From Desulfofustis glycolicus DSM 9705 (lineage in GTDB: Bacteria; Desulfobacterota; Desulfobulbia; Desulfobulbales; Desulfocapsaceae): 64,000 bases of DNA. Position 1 is the stretch's first letter. Each line of letters starts with the position of its first letter. Location: positions 124,001-188,000 of the forward strand of contig NZ_FQXS01000005.1 in the NCBI RefSeq assembly GCF_900130015.1. Direction: 5' to 3'. A model generated the notes under the pieces. The model was not told the DNA's origin. It was given only the letters and a program-made list of their open reading frames with translations, and did no database searches. This document shows positions 1 to 8,299 of the stretch, in pieces. Position numbers and translations under genes: made by a program.

Positions 1-80
1 CCGTAGCCGCCCGCCTGCCGGGCCACCTCTTCCTCGGTGACGGTCAGGTCGGCCGGGTCTAAAAAGACGGTGACCTTCAC
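1..80 (-). CDS. Unidentified protein, N-terminal fragment cut by the window edge
   Basis: A reading frame opens with GTG at 80-78 and overlaps the stop of the upstream methyltransferase gene in a GTGA arrangement, which implies translational coupling. The visible 26 residues begin VKVTVFLDPADLTVTEE. They are too few to assign a family. By position it is the last visible gene of the corrinoid methyl-transfer operon, so a role in that system is likely, but this is inference. Confidence 0.5.
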   Translation of the reverse strand, partial: MKVTVFLDPADLTVTEEEVARQAGGY

Positions 81-877
81 CGCTCGTCCAGGCTCCCGGC
101 TCGATAGCTCTTCAGGTAGTTCATGCAGAAATCGTCACGGCCGGCGCAGGTCTCCGCAGCTACGATGGTAGCCATCATGGTGCGGTCCAGCGGGTTGACG
201 ATGGCACTGTCCAGCCCCTTGGCGATGGCCATGGCCATGAAACTGCGGTTGAGAAGCCCCCGCCGAGGCAGGCCGTAGGAGATGTTGGAGAGTCCGCAGA
301 CCGTGTGCACGCCGGGAAAGCGCTTCATGATCTGCTCGATAGCGTCGAGAAAGGCGTTGCCATACGTCTTGTTCATGCTGATCGGCTGCACCAGCGGATC
401 GACAAAGATCGCTTCCGGGGGCAGATTTTTGGCACTCAGGCGGGTGATCAGGCGGTCGGTCACGCGCAGGCGATCGTCAGTCGTCTCCGGCATGCCTTCG
501 TCGCTCATGCATAGTGCGATGACCCGGCAATCGCCGGCGGAGACAAGGGGCAGCAGCGCCCGGTAGCGCTCGGACTCCAGCGAGATCGAATTGATCAGTG
601 GTGCACCGTGGTGCACTGTCAGAGCCGCTGCCAGGGCAGCGGGATTGGGGCTGTCCAGGGCGCACGGTTTATCGGTGGCGCCCTGGACCGTTTGGACAAG
701 CCAACGCAGGTGGTCGGGCTCGTCGTCGACAAAAACGCCGGCGTTGACATCGATATAATCGGCCCCACAGGCGGCTTGCTGCTGTGCAATCCGTTCGATG
801 GCGGCTGTATTCCTGGTCTCGATCGCCGTCTTGATCGTCGGCCTGCTGGCGTTGATCAGCTCGCCGATGATAATCAT
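77..877 (-). CDS. Methyltetrahydrofolate:corrinoid methyltransferase-like (pterin-binding) protein
   Basis: The 266-residue product begins MIIIGELINASRPT and has the pterin-binding TIM-barrel pattern of dihydropteroate-synthase-like methyltransferases such as AcsE: IGELIN near the start, then DYIDVNAG, and GLSNISYGLP around residue 200. Family members move a methyl group between methylated corrinoid protein and tetrahydrofolate. The ATG at 877 follows a good AAAGGAG ribosome site, and this start is preferred over in-frame codons further upstream that lack one. The corrinoid protein gene lies 43 nt upstream in the same direction, so methyl transfer to or from that protein is the probable reaction. 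The original methyl donor is not revealed here. Confidence 0.8.
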   Translation of the reverse strand: MIIIGELINASRPTIKTAIETRNTAAIERIAQQQAACGADYIDVNAGVFVDDEPDHLRWLVQTVQGATDKPCALDSPNPAALAAALTVHHGAPLINSISLESERYRALLPLVSAGDCRVIALCMSDEGMPETTDDRLRVTDRLITRLSAKNLPPEAIFVDPLVQPISMNKTYGNAFLDAIEQIMKRFPGVHTVCGLSNISYGLPRRGLLNRSFMAMAIAKGLDSAIVNPLDRTMMATIVAAETCAGRDDFCMNYLKSYRAGSLDER

Positions 878-920
878 CCTTTCTCCTTTCGTCCGGGTGG
901 AGTCGGTCGGGAGCAGAGGC

Positions 921-1550
921 TCATGCTGCTGCGACCAGCTGTTTGGCCAGCTTGACCGCTCGCGGCGCATCGATGCCGTAACCGTCGGCGCCGATCTGCC
1001 GCGCATAGGCTTCTGTTACCGGGGCGCCGCCGATGATTACCGGTATCTTCAGGCCTGCCTCGCGAAGGGCCGTGATGGTTCGTTCCATCGCCGGCATCGT
1101 GGTGGTCAGCAGCGCCGACAGCGCGACCAGGTTGGCCTGTCTGGTCCCGGCAGTCTCGATGAAGACGGCACTATCCACATCAACGCCAAGATCGATGACC
1201 TCGAAACCCGCTCCTTCGAGCATCATTGCCACCAGGTTCTTGCCGATATCATGGAGATCGCCCTTGACCGTGCCGATAATCACGGTGCCTTTGCTCTGGC
1301 TGTTATCGGATGCCAGGTGGGGCTGGAGCAATTTCATGCCGGCCTTCATGGCCAGGGCTGCCATCAACATTTCCGGGACGAAGATGGTGCCGGCACTGAA
1401 TTGTTCGCCAACCTCTTCCATGGCGCGAATCAGGCCTTCGTTGAGGATTTCGGTTACGTCACGACCTTCGGTCAGGGCGGTCTGGATGTTGGCTTCCACG
1501 GCAGCCTTATCGCGGGCGACGACGGCGTCGTAAATTGCCTGGATGGTCAT
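921..1550 (-). CDS. Corrinoid (cobalamin-binding) methyltransferase protein, MtaC/MtbC type
   Basis: The 209-residue protein has the two usual parts of methyltransferase corrinoid proteins. A helical cap occupies about residues 1-85. A Rossmann-like B12 domain follows, with the base-off ligand motif D98-x-H100-x-x-G103 (GDLHDIGKNLV). It carries the methyl group on cobalt between the substrate-specific methyltransferase and the tetrahydrofolate enzyme encoded just downstream. The ATG at 1550 has an AGGAG site 9-13 nt upstream. An open frame continues 5' of it but overlaps the previous gene and has no family similarity. Function is confident, substrate unknown. Confidence 0.9.
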   Translation of the reverse strand: MTIQAIYDAVVARDKAAVEANIQTALTEGRDVTEILNEGLIRAMEEVGEQFSAGTIFVPEMLMAALAMKAGMKLLQPHLASDNSQSKGTVIIGTVKGDLHDIGKNLVAMMLEGAGFEVIDLGVDVDSAVFIETAGTRQANLVALSALLTTTMPAMERTITALREAGLKIPVIIGGAPVTEAYARQIGADGYGIDAPRAVKLAKQLVAAA

Positions 1551-1632
1551 GGTCTGGTCTCTCCTGGTTAGTTGCGTATGCAGAAAAATGGTTCGGTTGC
1601 GGTCAATAAGATAGAGGGATTCGGCACCGTGG

Positions 1633-2790
1633 TCAAACGATCGGATAGCGGCCGAAGGTTCTGCCGGTATCATACATGGCCACGATATTTTCCGCCGGTA
1701 CGTCCGGTTGCAGGTTGTGTACCGCGGCCAGCACATAACCGCCGCCGCCGGCAAGGTCTCGCAGTCGCTGCCGGACGTCGGCGGCGACGGTTTTGGGGGT
1801 GCCGAACGGCAACACGCGGGTGGTGTCGATGCCGCCCCAGAAGCCGATTTTATCACCGAATTCCGCTTTCAACCGCTGCGGTTCCATGCCCGCTGCGCTG
1901 ACCTGAACCGGATTGATGAAATCGATACCCATATCGATGAACGAAGGGATCAGGCCGGCCACCGCTCCGCAGGAGTGGTAGAGAATGGTGGCCGGCGTCA
2001 GGGAGCGGATGGTCTCGAAGTAGTGACTGTGGCGGGGCTTGATGAACTCATCGTACATCTCCGGGGAGAGGATGCTGCCGCGGGCATCGCTGACATCGTC
2101 CGAGCAGCTGACCACATCGATCAGGTCCCCGACTTCCGTCAGGGCCCGCCTGGTTACCTCGGTCCGCAACTCCAGCATGATGTCCATCAGGGTGTTGATC
2201 AGAGCCGGCTCGAGGTAGAAGCTCAGGTACCATTTCTCAAAGCCGAGCAGAAATTGCGTCGGGTGGACGATGATATCCTGCAGGTGGAGAACGAGCGCGT
2301 ACTCGGTCTGCTCGCGTATTGCCAGCGCTTTCTCCCGGAGTCCCCGGATATGTCCCGGGTCAGTCGGGTCGGGCCAGTCCCAGTTGATGGCATCGTGAAC
2401 CGTGACCTCGCCGCTGAATGGTGAGGCGGTCAGTTCCCAATAGGGCATGCCGGCCGGTTGACGCCTGATCACCCCCAACTCGTCGCGGTGTGTACCGTCG
2501 GGCAGCAGCGCCTCCTTGGAGTGATCCGCCTTGCCCAAGGTAATGCCGCGAAAGTCGATGCCGAGGCGTTGCAGCACCGCTTCGGTCGGAGGAGCCAGAC
2601 CAAGGACCTTGGCGTGACCGTGCAAGGCCGGTTCGTTTCCGTCGTCTTCCATGCCGAGAAAGGTGGTCAGTGCCCGGTAGGTCGGCGCGAGGATGCCTGT
2701 GTTGCGGGTCGCTCCCAGATCAAGCGGTACCCGGTCGGACTCTTCATGGTGCAGGGCTTTCAGAACGCGCTCTCTGCTGGTCATCGACAT
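1633..2790 (-). CDS. Uroporphyrinogen decarboxylase-family methyltransferase (MtaA/CmuA-like)
   Basis: The 385-residue protein starts MSMTSRERVLKALHHEESD, the typical opening of UroD-superfamily proteins that act with corrinoid systems. Features such as LYHSCGAVAGLIPSFIDMG and GFWGGIDTTRVLPFGTP fit the UroD barrel. In such systems these enzymes move methyl groups between substrate, corrinoid protein and a thiol or pterin. Here the context of corrinoid protein plus tetrahydrofolate methyltransferase suggests demethylation of a small methylated compound. A GGAG lies 7 nt before the ATG at 2790. A second ATG two codons in (2784) is possible. Confidence 0.8.
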   Translation of the reverse strand: MSMTSRERVLKALHHEESDRVPLDLGATRNTGILAPTYRALTTFLGMEDDGNEPALHGHAKVLGLAPPTEAVLQRLGIDFRGITLGKADHSKEALLPDGTHRDELGVIRRQPAGMPYWELTASPFSGEVTVHDAINWDWPDPTDPGHIRGLREKALAIREQTEYALVLHLQDIIVHPTQFLLGFEKWYLSFYLEPALINTLMDIMLELRTEVTRRALTEVGDLIDVVSCSDDVSDARGSILSPEMYDEFIKPRHSHYFETIRSLTPATILYHSCGAVAGLIPSFIDMGIDFINPVQVSAAGMEPQRLKAEFGDKIGFWGGIDTTRVLPFGTPKTVAADVRQRLRDLAGGGGYVLAAVHNLQPDVPAENIVAMYDTGRTFGRYPIV

Positions 2791-2889
2791 GGTGTGCTCC
2801 GTTGTTGGTGTGGCTTGGCGGCAGCGGCGCGATCCGGGTCCCCGGAGAACCCGGCCGAGACATGCACTGCCGCACCGGTCTTGATTGCT

Positions 2890-3032
2890 GGGAACCTTGA
2901 AAAATTGTCGTTTCGCCCAATCTCATCGTTGCGCAATCAAATTTTATCCTCGGAATATCATGTATATGCCTGCGGTAAAATTTTCTTGCTCGCCTCGATC
3001 TTGAACGAAATTCCGAATTTTTCAAGCTTCCC
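2890..3032 (-). repeat. Dispersed ~142-bp element with inverted ends, copy A
   Basis: This 143-bp segment is the reverse complement of copy B (31485-31626), with roughly ten differences by eye, and is related to copy C (55612-55757). Its ends form an imperfect inverted repeat of the type GGGAACCTTGAAAAATT. It begins 8 nt beyond the stop codon of the gene at 3040-4116. It carries no transposase, so a miniature inverted-repeat element or another dispersed intergenic repeat is most likely. Confidence 0.75.
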
Positions 3033-3039
3033 TGCGGTT

Positions 3040-4116
3040 TCAATGGTGGCCGGATACAATCCGGATGAGCCGATTGGCCCGGCTGACGCTGTCGGCGACG
3101 AGATGCAGATAGACGCCGCCGGTCGGTAGCTGCTCGCGGATGCTCGCCAGGTCCTCTTCGTCGAAATCACCCCAGAGAATCAGGTTCTTGCGTTCGACAA
3201 TGTTCTGCAGCACGCCCATCATCTCGGATACCGACGGACCGCCGACGTCCTTGTTGACCTCGATTGCCTGCAATCCATCCATCTGCAGCAACCCATCGAC
3301 GATGAAAAAGGATGACGGGTGCAGGTGGATCGCCGTATAGTCGTACCCCCGACAGATCACTTCGCCGCAGGGGCGCAGCATTTGTCTGAACAGGGTCGGC
3401 GACAACAGCGCCGACAGATCTTCCTGGTACCAGATGCAGCGCCCCGGCGTCCAGACATTATAAAAGCCCATGGACCGGCCACCGTGGAAATCTTCGATCA
3501 GCTCGTTGTGCCGCCGCATTACCTCCAAAAAGGCATCGGTCAGCTGATGCAGCAGTGCCCTGCATTTATCCGGCTGCTGAAGGATCGCATAAACCATGGC
3601 CTCCTGTCCGAGAAGGGCGCCAAGCATGTCCGACGGCCCGCGCATGATCGGCTCGCCGACCGGGAATCGGCCCGCTGACAGCGCGGTCAGGGCCCTGGTG
3701 AATTCGAGAAACTTCTCCAACCACGGGTCGTCGTGCTGCAGCCGAACCTCAGTCTGGCTCTCGATCGTGGCCCCGGTCGGCCGGGAAACGAAACTGTTCT
3801 CCATGGCGACGATCTCGCAGCCGAGCATCGCTTCCATCCACGGCATGCCGGTAAACGGTGTGGCGACCCAGAAGCCGTCCTGTTCCACGTCCAGGGACTC
3901 CAGAAACATCCGTTCATAGTCGGCCATGAAGGCGTCGACGTCGAGCATCTCCGGGGTGATCACCGTGCCCGGTTGCAGGAGGTGACGCGCCGACTGATAG
4001 TGGCGGCTGAAGAAGAAATCCCCGGCCACGGTCACCGAGACCAGGGGCCGGCCGGTATCTTCCCTGTTCCAGAAGCGAGTGTGACGATCTATCTTGTCCT
4101 GCACGGAGTTGTCCAT
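3040..4116 (-). CDS. Uroporphyrinogen decarboxylase-like protein, function unassigned
   Basis: The 358-residue protein starts MDNSVQDKIDRHTRFWN and is a divergent UroD-fold member. It has aromatic-rich substrate-site motifs (MPWMEAMLGCE near residues 91-101) and a C-terminal LHLVADSVSRANRL stretch as in other UroD-like proteins of unknown reaction. It lacks the RESPE-type features of true HemE. It is the first gene of a minus-strand group leading to the UroD, corrinoid and pterin-methyltransferase genes, although repeat copy A and about 250 bp separate it from the next one. A role in recognising the methylated substrate is plausible. The ribosome site before ATG 4116 is weak. Confidence 0.65.
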   Translation of the reverse strand: MDNSVQDKIDRHTRFWNREDTGRPLVSVTVAGDFFFSRHYQSARHLLQPGTVITPEMLDVDAFMADYERMFLESLDVEQDGFWVATPFTGMPWMEAMLGCEIVAMENSFVSRPTGATIESQTEVRLQHDDPWLEKFLEFTRALTALSAGRFPVGEPIMRGPSDMLGALLGQEAMVYAILQQPDKCRALLHQLTDAFLEVMRRHNELIEDFHGGRSMGFYNVWTPGRCIWYQEDLSALLSPTLFRQMLRPCGEVICRGYDYTAIHLHPSSFFIVDGLLQMDGLQAIEVNKDVGGPSVSEMMGVLQNIVERKNLILWGDFDEEDLASIREQLPTGGVYLHLVADSVSRANRLIRIVSGHH

Positions 4117-4418
4117 GGTCTGCCTTCAGCGCGATGAGATTGTTGGGGATCGGTCATGACCTGTCACCATGGTACTATACCGATCATCGAGGGTGAAGAA
4201 AGAAAACGGCGGCGATTGTTCTTTACCGGTACCTATCGGTGTCCGCTGTCACGGCTCTGTTCGGCCAGGTTGTGAGAAAATTCGGGTCTGCTTGCAGAAA
4301 AAGGCTTTGAGTGATGATGGCCGTGGCGGTATTTTAATGATTCCGGGCCATGAAGAGGTTGTTAGCCCCGGAGGAACTGCCTACTAAAAGCGGGAACAGC
4401 ACGTGAGGAAAGGGAAAT
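4117..4418. other. Intergenic region between divergent genes, nothing recognised
   Basis: These 302 bases separate the leftward UroD-like gene from the rightward ADP-ribosylglycohydrolase gene and must hold their promoters. A 72-codon open frame inside it shows no family features. A GAGGAAAGGG ribosome site precedes the next start. No operator or riboswitch was recognised. Confidence 0.5.
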
Positions 4419-5189
4419 ATGATTGGTGCCATTGCCGGAGACATCATCGGGTCGGTGTATGAGCACCGCCCGATCAAGACCAAGGATTTTCCGTTGTTTG
4501 GCCCGCGGGTGCGATTTACCGACGATACCGTGCTGACCGTTGCCGTGGCCGCCGCAATCCTTGCCGGCCAGCCGTACGTCGATGCCGTGCGCTGGTTTGG
4601 CCGACGCTATCCCGATGCCGGGTACGGGGGCTCCTTTTTCCGCTGGCTTCATGATGATGATCCGCGTCCCTATGGCAGCTGGGGCAACGGGGCGGCGATG
4701 CGGGTCAGCCCGGTCGGGTTCGCCTTTGCCGCTGAAGACGAAGTTCGCCGGCAGGCCCGGATGACCGCAGCCATAACGCATAATCATCCGGAGGGAATCA
4801 AAGGGGCCGAGGCCGCTGCACTGACCGTTTTTCTGGCCCGCAGTTACTGGGAAAAGGAAGATATCAGGAAGCGGATCACGGTGCTCTTCGGCTACGATCT
4901 CGACCGAAGGATCGACGATATCCGGCCATCATACGGGTTCGACATATCCTGTCAGGGCACGGTTCCGGAGGCGATTATCGCTTTTCTCGATAGTGATTCC
5001 TACGAGGATACGGTGCGCAATGCCGTTTCCCTCGGTGGCGACAGCGATACCCTGGCCTGCATCGCCGGCTCCATGGCCGAGGCCTTTTATGGCGGGGTGC
5101 CGCCGGTGATCAGGGCACGTGTCGAACAATTGCTGCCGGCAGAGCTCTGGGACGTGGCCACGGCCTTTGCCTCGCGCTATTGTACGTAG
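4419..5189 (+). CDS. ADP-ribosylglycohydrolase family protein (DraG-like)
   Basis: The 256-residue product has both metal-site signatures of the family. FTDDTVLT lies at residues 33-40, and GGDSDTLACIAGSMAEA near residues 205-222 supplies the second pair of Asp residues for a binuclear Mg/Mn centre. The family removes ADP-ribose from proteins, nucleic acids or small molecules; DraG reverses nitrogenase ADP-ribosylation. No dinitrogenase or DraT gene is visible here, so the target is open. The protein is compact and close to the usual family length. A GAGGAAAGGG site precedes the ATG. Confidence 0.85.
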   Translation: MIGAIAGDIIGSVYEHRPIKTKDFPLFGPRVRFTDDTVLTVAVAAAILAGQPYVDAVRWFGRRYPDAGYGGSFFRWLHDDDPRPYGSWGNGAAMRVSPVGFAFAAEDEVRRQARMTAAITHNHPEGIKGAEAAALTVFLARSYWEKEDIRKRITVLFGYDLDRRIDDIRPSYGFDISCQGTVPEAIIAFLDSDSYEDTVRNAVSLGGDSDTLACIAGSMAEAFYGGVPPVIRARVEQLLPAELWDVATAFASRYCT

Positions 5190-5252
5190 CGCGGCCCCGG
5201 TGCAAATCAGGCGGAAAGAAAGAAGCAAATCGCGCACAACAGGGAGGCGACG

Positions 5253-5999
5253 ATGTTAACCTGGATGACCCAACCGGAAGCATGGATAGCGCTGAGTACG
5301 CTGGTTGCGCTGGAGATTGTTCTCGGGATCGACAATATCGTCTTCATCTCCATTCTCGTCGGGCGACTCCCCGCGGCCCAGCAGAACATGGCACGAAACC
5401 TCGGACTGGGACTGGCGATGCTGGCCCGACTGGGACTGCTTTTCAGTCTGGTCTGGGTGATGGGGCTGGTCGAACCGTGGTTTACCGTATTGGGCCGGGA
5501 GATTTCCGGACGGGACCTGATCCTGGTCGTCGGTGGTCTGTTTCTGCTCGGCAAGTCGACGCACGAGATCCACCACAGTCTCGAGATCGTCGGGCACCAG
5601 GACAAGCCGCCGGCCCGAGCCAAGCTTTTCTCGGTTCTGGCCCAGATTGCCGCCCTCGATATCGTTTTCTCACTCGATTCGGTCATCACCGCGGTTGGTT
5701 TGGTCGAGCACCTGTCGATCATGGTGATTGCCATCATCGTCGCGGTCGGTGTCATGCTGCTCGCTGCCAAGACGATCAGCGAATTCGTCGATGCCAACCC
5801 GCCGATCAAGATGCTCGCCTTGTCCTTTCTTCTACTGATTGGATTTACGCTTGTCGCCGAAGGATTCGACGTGCACGTGCCGAAAGGCTATATCTATTTT
5901 GCGATGGCCTTTTCACTCGGTGTGGAAGTGCTCAATATGCAGATCCGCAAGAGGAAGGCGGCTGCGGTTATCCACCTGAGCAAGAAAATTGAATCATGA
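5253..5999 (+). CDS. TerC-family integral membrane protein
   Basis: The 248-residue protein is almost entirely hydrophobic helices. It carries the TerC acidic signatures EIVLGIDNIVF (residues 21-31) and IVFSLDSVITA (around residue 140), whose Asp/Glu residues sit inside the membrane. Family members are linked to tellurite tolerance and to manganese export or metal loading of secreted proteins. The exact role is not settled for this subgroup. The ATG follows an AGGGAGG site. The gene stands 63 nt after the ADP-ribosylglycohydrolase gene and may be co-transcribed with it, although no functional link is obvious. Confidence 0.85.
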   Translation: MLTWMTQPEAWIALSTLVALEIVLGIDNIVFISILVGRLPAAQQNMARNLGLGLAMLARLGLLFSLVWVMGLVEPWFTVLGREISGRDLILVVGGLFLLGKSTHEIHHSLEIVGHQDKPPARAKLFSVLAQIAALDIVFSLDSVITAVGLVEHLSIMVIAIIVAVGVMLLAAKTISEFVDANPPIKMLALSFLLLIGFTLVAEGFDVHVPKGYIYFAMAFSLGVEVLNMQIRKRKAAAVIHLSKKIES

Positions 6000-6250
6000 A
6001 TGTGCCAAATCCTGCAATCCCGCCAAAAGGTGTTGGTGTGCGGGGTTCGATTCTCAGGGCAGCATTGCCGGGAGGTCCGTTTTTGGGCATGAGCTTCAGG
6101 GTGAGCGGAACATCGGTGCCGATTCGGCCACAACCACATCCGGTAGTGGCTTCAGGTCTGTTGCTGCGATAACTATTCCCGTGATTGTCGTCACATATTG
6201 TGTTAAATGGGCCAAGGAAATATCAAAAAACCACAAGCCGGGAGGCGCTA

Positions 6251-7114
6251 ATGGATGGAGTTGTCTTTCTCAATGGAGAGTTTGTCGAAGCCTCGCAGGC
6301 TAAGGTTTCAGTGTTCGATCGCGGTTATCTGTTCGGTGATGGCGTGTACGAAGTGCTTCCCGTCATCGGTGGCAAGCTGATCGATCAGGAAAACTTTCTG
6401 ATCCGTCTGAAAAACAGTCTGGCGGCCGTAGGCATCCGCTGGCCATACAGCGAAGAACGCTATCTCGACATCTTGGAAGAATTGATGCATCGCAATGAGG
6501 TTGAAGAAGGCGGTGTTTACACACAGGTTACCCGCGGGGTGGCGGCGCGGGAATTTGCCTATCCCCGGATTGAACCGTGTTGCATGGCCTTTGCTTTCAA
6601 GAAAGCACTTGTGGATAACCCGCTGGCCCAAACCGGAGTAGCCGTGGTGACCGTTGACGACATCCGTTGGAAGCGCCGGGACATCAAGTCCATCTCACTG
6701 ATCGGTCAGTGCATGGCAAAACAGCAGTCAGTAGAAGCAGGTGCCTACGAAGGGTGGATGGTGGAAGATGGCTACATCACGGAAGGGACCTCGTCTACCG
6801 CATATATTTGCAAAGACGATACAATCATTACCCGCCCCCTCTCCCGTGCCATCCTGCCCGGTATCCGGCGCAAATCCTTGCTGAAACTGGCGGAGATGGA
6901 AGGCGTCCGGATCGAGCAGCGGTTGTTCACCGTCGAGGAAGCATATCAGGCCGATGAAGCGTTTTTGAGCAGCGCGACGACCATCGTGCTTCCCGTTATC
7001 AGCATCGACGGGAAGACCATTGGCAACGGCAAGCCGGGCAAATACGCGGCCCTGATGCGGCAGCTCTACATCCGGATGGCCGCTGATGAGTCTCCGGCCA
7101 GTCGCTTAGGCTAA
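6251..7114 (+). CDS. D-amino-acid (D-alanine) aminotransferase, fold-type IV PLP enzyme
   Basis: The 287-residue enzyme matches D-alanine aminotransferase in length and layout. VFDRGYLFGDGVYEVLPV is at residues 21-38. The PLP-binding lysine is K146 in RRDIKSISL, and the PLP-nitrogen glutamate is E178 in YITEGTSSTAY. It would interconvert D-alanine and 2-oxo acids with D-glutamate, mainly feeding peptidoglycan precursors. The start at 6251 is chosen because GGAGGCGCTA lies directly upstream and the next residues match the family N-terminus. The 250 bp before it hold no recognisable gene. A short hairpin (CGCTTA/TAAGCG, 7103-7117) overlaps the stop codon. Confidence 0.9.
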   Translation: MDGVVFLNGEFVEASQAKVSVFDRGYLFGDGVYEVLPVIGGKLIDQENFLIRLKNSLAAVGIRWPYSEERYLDILEELMHRNEVEEGGVYTQVTRGVAAREFAYPRIEPCCMAFAFKKALVDNPLAQTGVAVVTVDDIRWKRRDIKSISLIGQCMAKQQSVEAGAYEGWMVEDGYITEGTSSTAYICKDDTIITRPLSRAILPGIRRKSLLKLAEMEGVRIEQRLFTVEEAYQADEAFLSSATTIVLPVISIDGKTIGNGKPGKYAALMRQLYIRMAADESPASRLG

Positions 7115-7282
7115 GCGGCAAAATGTCAACACGCCGAGTCGTTGCCCTGTCGTAAGACCGCCAGCACGCTCGTCTTCCCGGGCTCCCCGGGGTGTCTGCG
7201 CTTTGTTGTTTCTTGACGATTATCGTCTGTGTTGGTTACAAGAAAGGTCGGTTACATCAGACAACCAGCAGGAGGGAGCGGC

Positions 7283-8299
7283 GTGCGAATTATTCTTGAT
7301 CATCTCGTTGAGACATTGGGCCAAGGGGAAACCGCAGTTATTGGCGGCATCGTTCGTAGTTCAGGATCGGCGCCGCGGACCTCGGGGGCGTGGCTGATCG
7401 CCGGCCAAGTCGGTCTTGTGGCCGGGAGTGTCGGCGGTGGGGCGGTGGAAGGGGCCTGTCTGAAAAAGGCGATGCAGCTTTTGCAGGGACGGGAATCATC
7501 CGTGATGCTGCGTTTTTCACTGACCGACCAGTCTCCGGCCGAATCCGGCATGTTGTGCGGCGGCAATATCGAGGTGATCTTAGCACGAGTCGAGCCCGAG
7601 CAAACGCCCTTCTTTCGCCGGCTGCAGCAGGGGTACCGGCGGAAGACCCATCCGCTGCTGCTGATTTTTCTGCCTCAAGAGGGATATCCGGCGCGTTTTG
7701 GTGTGGTCGATGACGATGCTGACGATAACATTCCGGCAACCCTGCGGCAACAGGTTCTGCAGAACGTCAAGCGAACTCCCTTCCTCGTTTCCCATGATGG
7801 CGGGGAGGTGTTTGTCGAGCCGCTCGTTCATCCGGGGACGGTTCATCTGGTCGGCGGCGGCCACGTCGCGTTGGCGACGGCGCAGCTTGCCGCCTTTGTC
7901 GGGTTTGCCGTCAAGGTCATGGACGATCGTTCGGAGTTTGCCGATCCCGACCGTTTCCCGCAGGCCGATGAAGTGCGGGTCGTCCCGGGATACAAACAGT
8001 GCTTCGGTGAGCAGATGGGCGCCGCCGATTACCTGATTGCCGCGACCCGGGGGCACCACTTTGACCGGGAGGTACTCGCTCAGGCCTTGCGGACCCAAGC
8101 CGGTTATATCGGGATGATTGGCAGCCGACGCAAGCGCCAGGCGATTTATGCTCTATTGCAGGAAGAGGGCTTTCGGCCGGCCGACCTGGATCGTGTTCAT
8201 TGCCCTATCGGTCTGACCATCGGCGCCCAAACGCCCCAGGAGATCGCCGTGAGTATCGTCGCCGAGCTGGTGCAGGTGCGGGCCGACACCATGTCATGA
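7283..8299 (+). CDS. XdhC/CoxI-family molybdenum-cofactor maturation protein
   Basis: The protein is 338 residues from a GTG start at 7283, which has a CAGGAGGGAG site directly upstream. Further upstream in-frame codons have no such site. An N-terminal XdhC_CoxI domain contains GSVGGGAVEGACL and the MLCGGN cysteine motif. A C-terminal Rossmann domain contains VHLVGGGHVALATAQLA and IGMIGSRRKR. XdhC proteins bind and help sulfurate Mo cofactor and insert it into xanthine-dehydrogenase-family hydroxylases. The stop overlaps the next start (ATGA), so it is co-translated with the nucleotidyltransferase that prepares the cofactor. No target hydroxylase is in the window. Confidence 0.85.
   Translation: MRIILDHLVETLGQGETAVIGGIVRSSGSAPRTSGAWLIAGQVGLVAGSVGGGAVEGACLKKAMQLLQGRESSVMLRFSLTDQSPAESGMLCGGNIEVILARVEPEQTPFFRRLQQGYRRKTHPLLLIFLPQEGYPARFGVVDDDADDNIPATLRQQVLQNVKRTPFLVSHDGGEVFVEPLVHPGTVHLVGGGHVALATAQLAAFVGFAVKVMDDRSEFADPDRFPQADEVRVVPGYKQCFGEQMGAADYLIAATRGHHFDREVLAQALRTQAGYIGMIGSRRKRQAIYALLQEEGFRPADLDRVHCPIGLTIGAQTPQEIAVSIVAELVQVRADTMS

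Noticed and set aside
2744-3043. A small conserved protein encoded by the 142-bp repeat (frame with KNSEFRSxSRRARKFY)
   Set aside because: The frame is open in copies A and B, but copy C carries a stop and no ribosome site or start is conserved; the conservation fits a DNA repeat.
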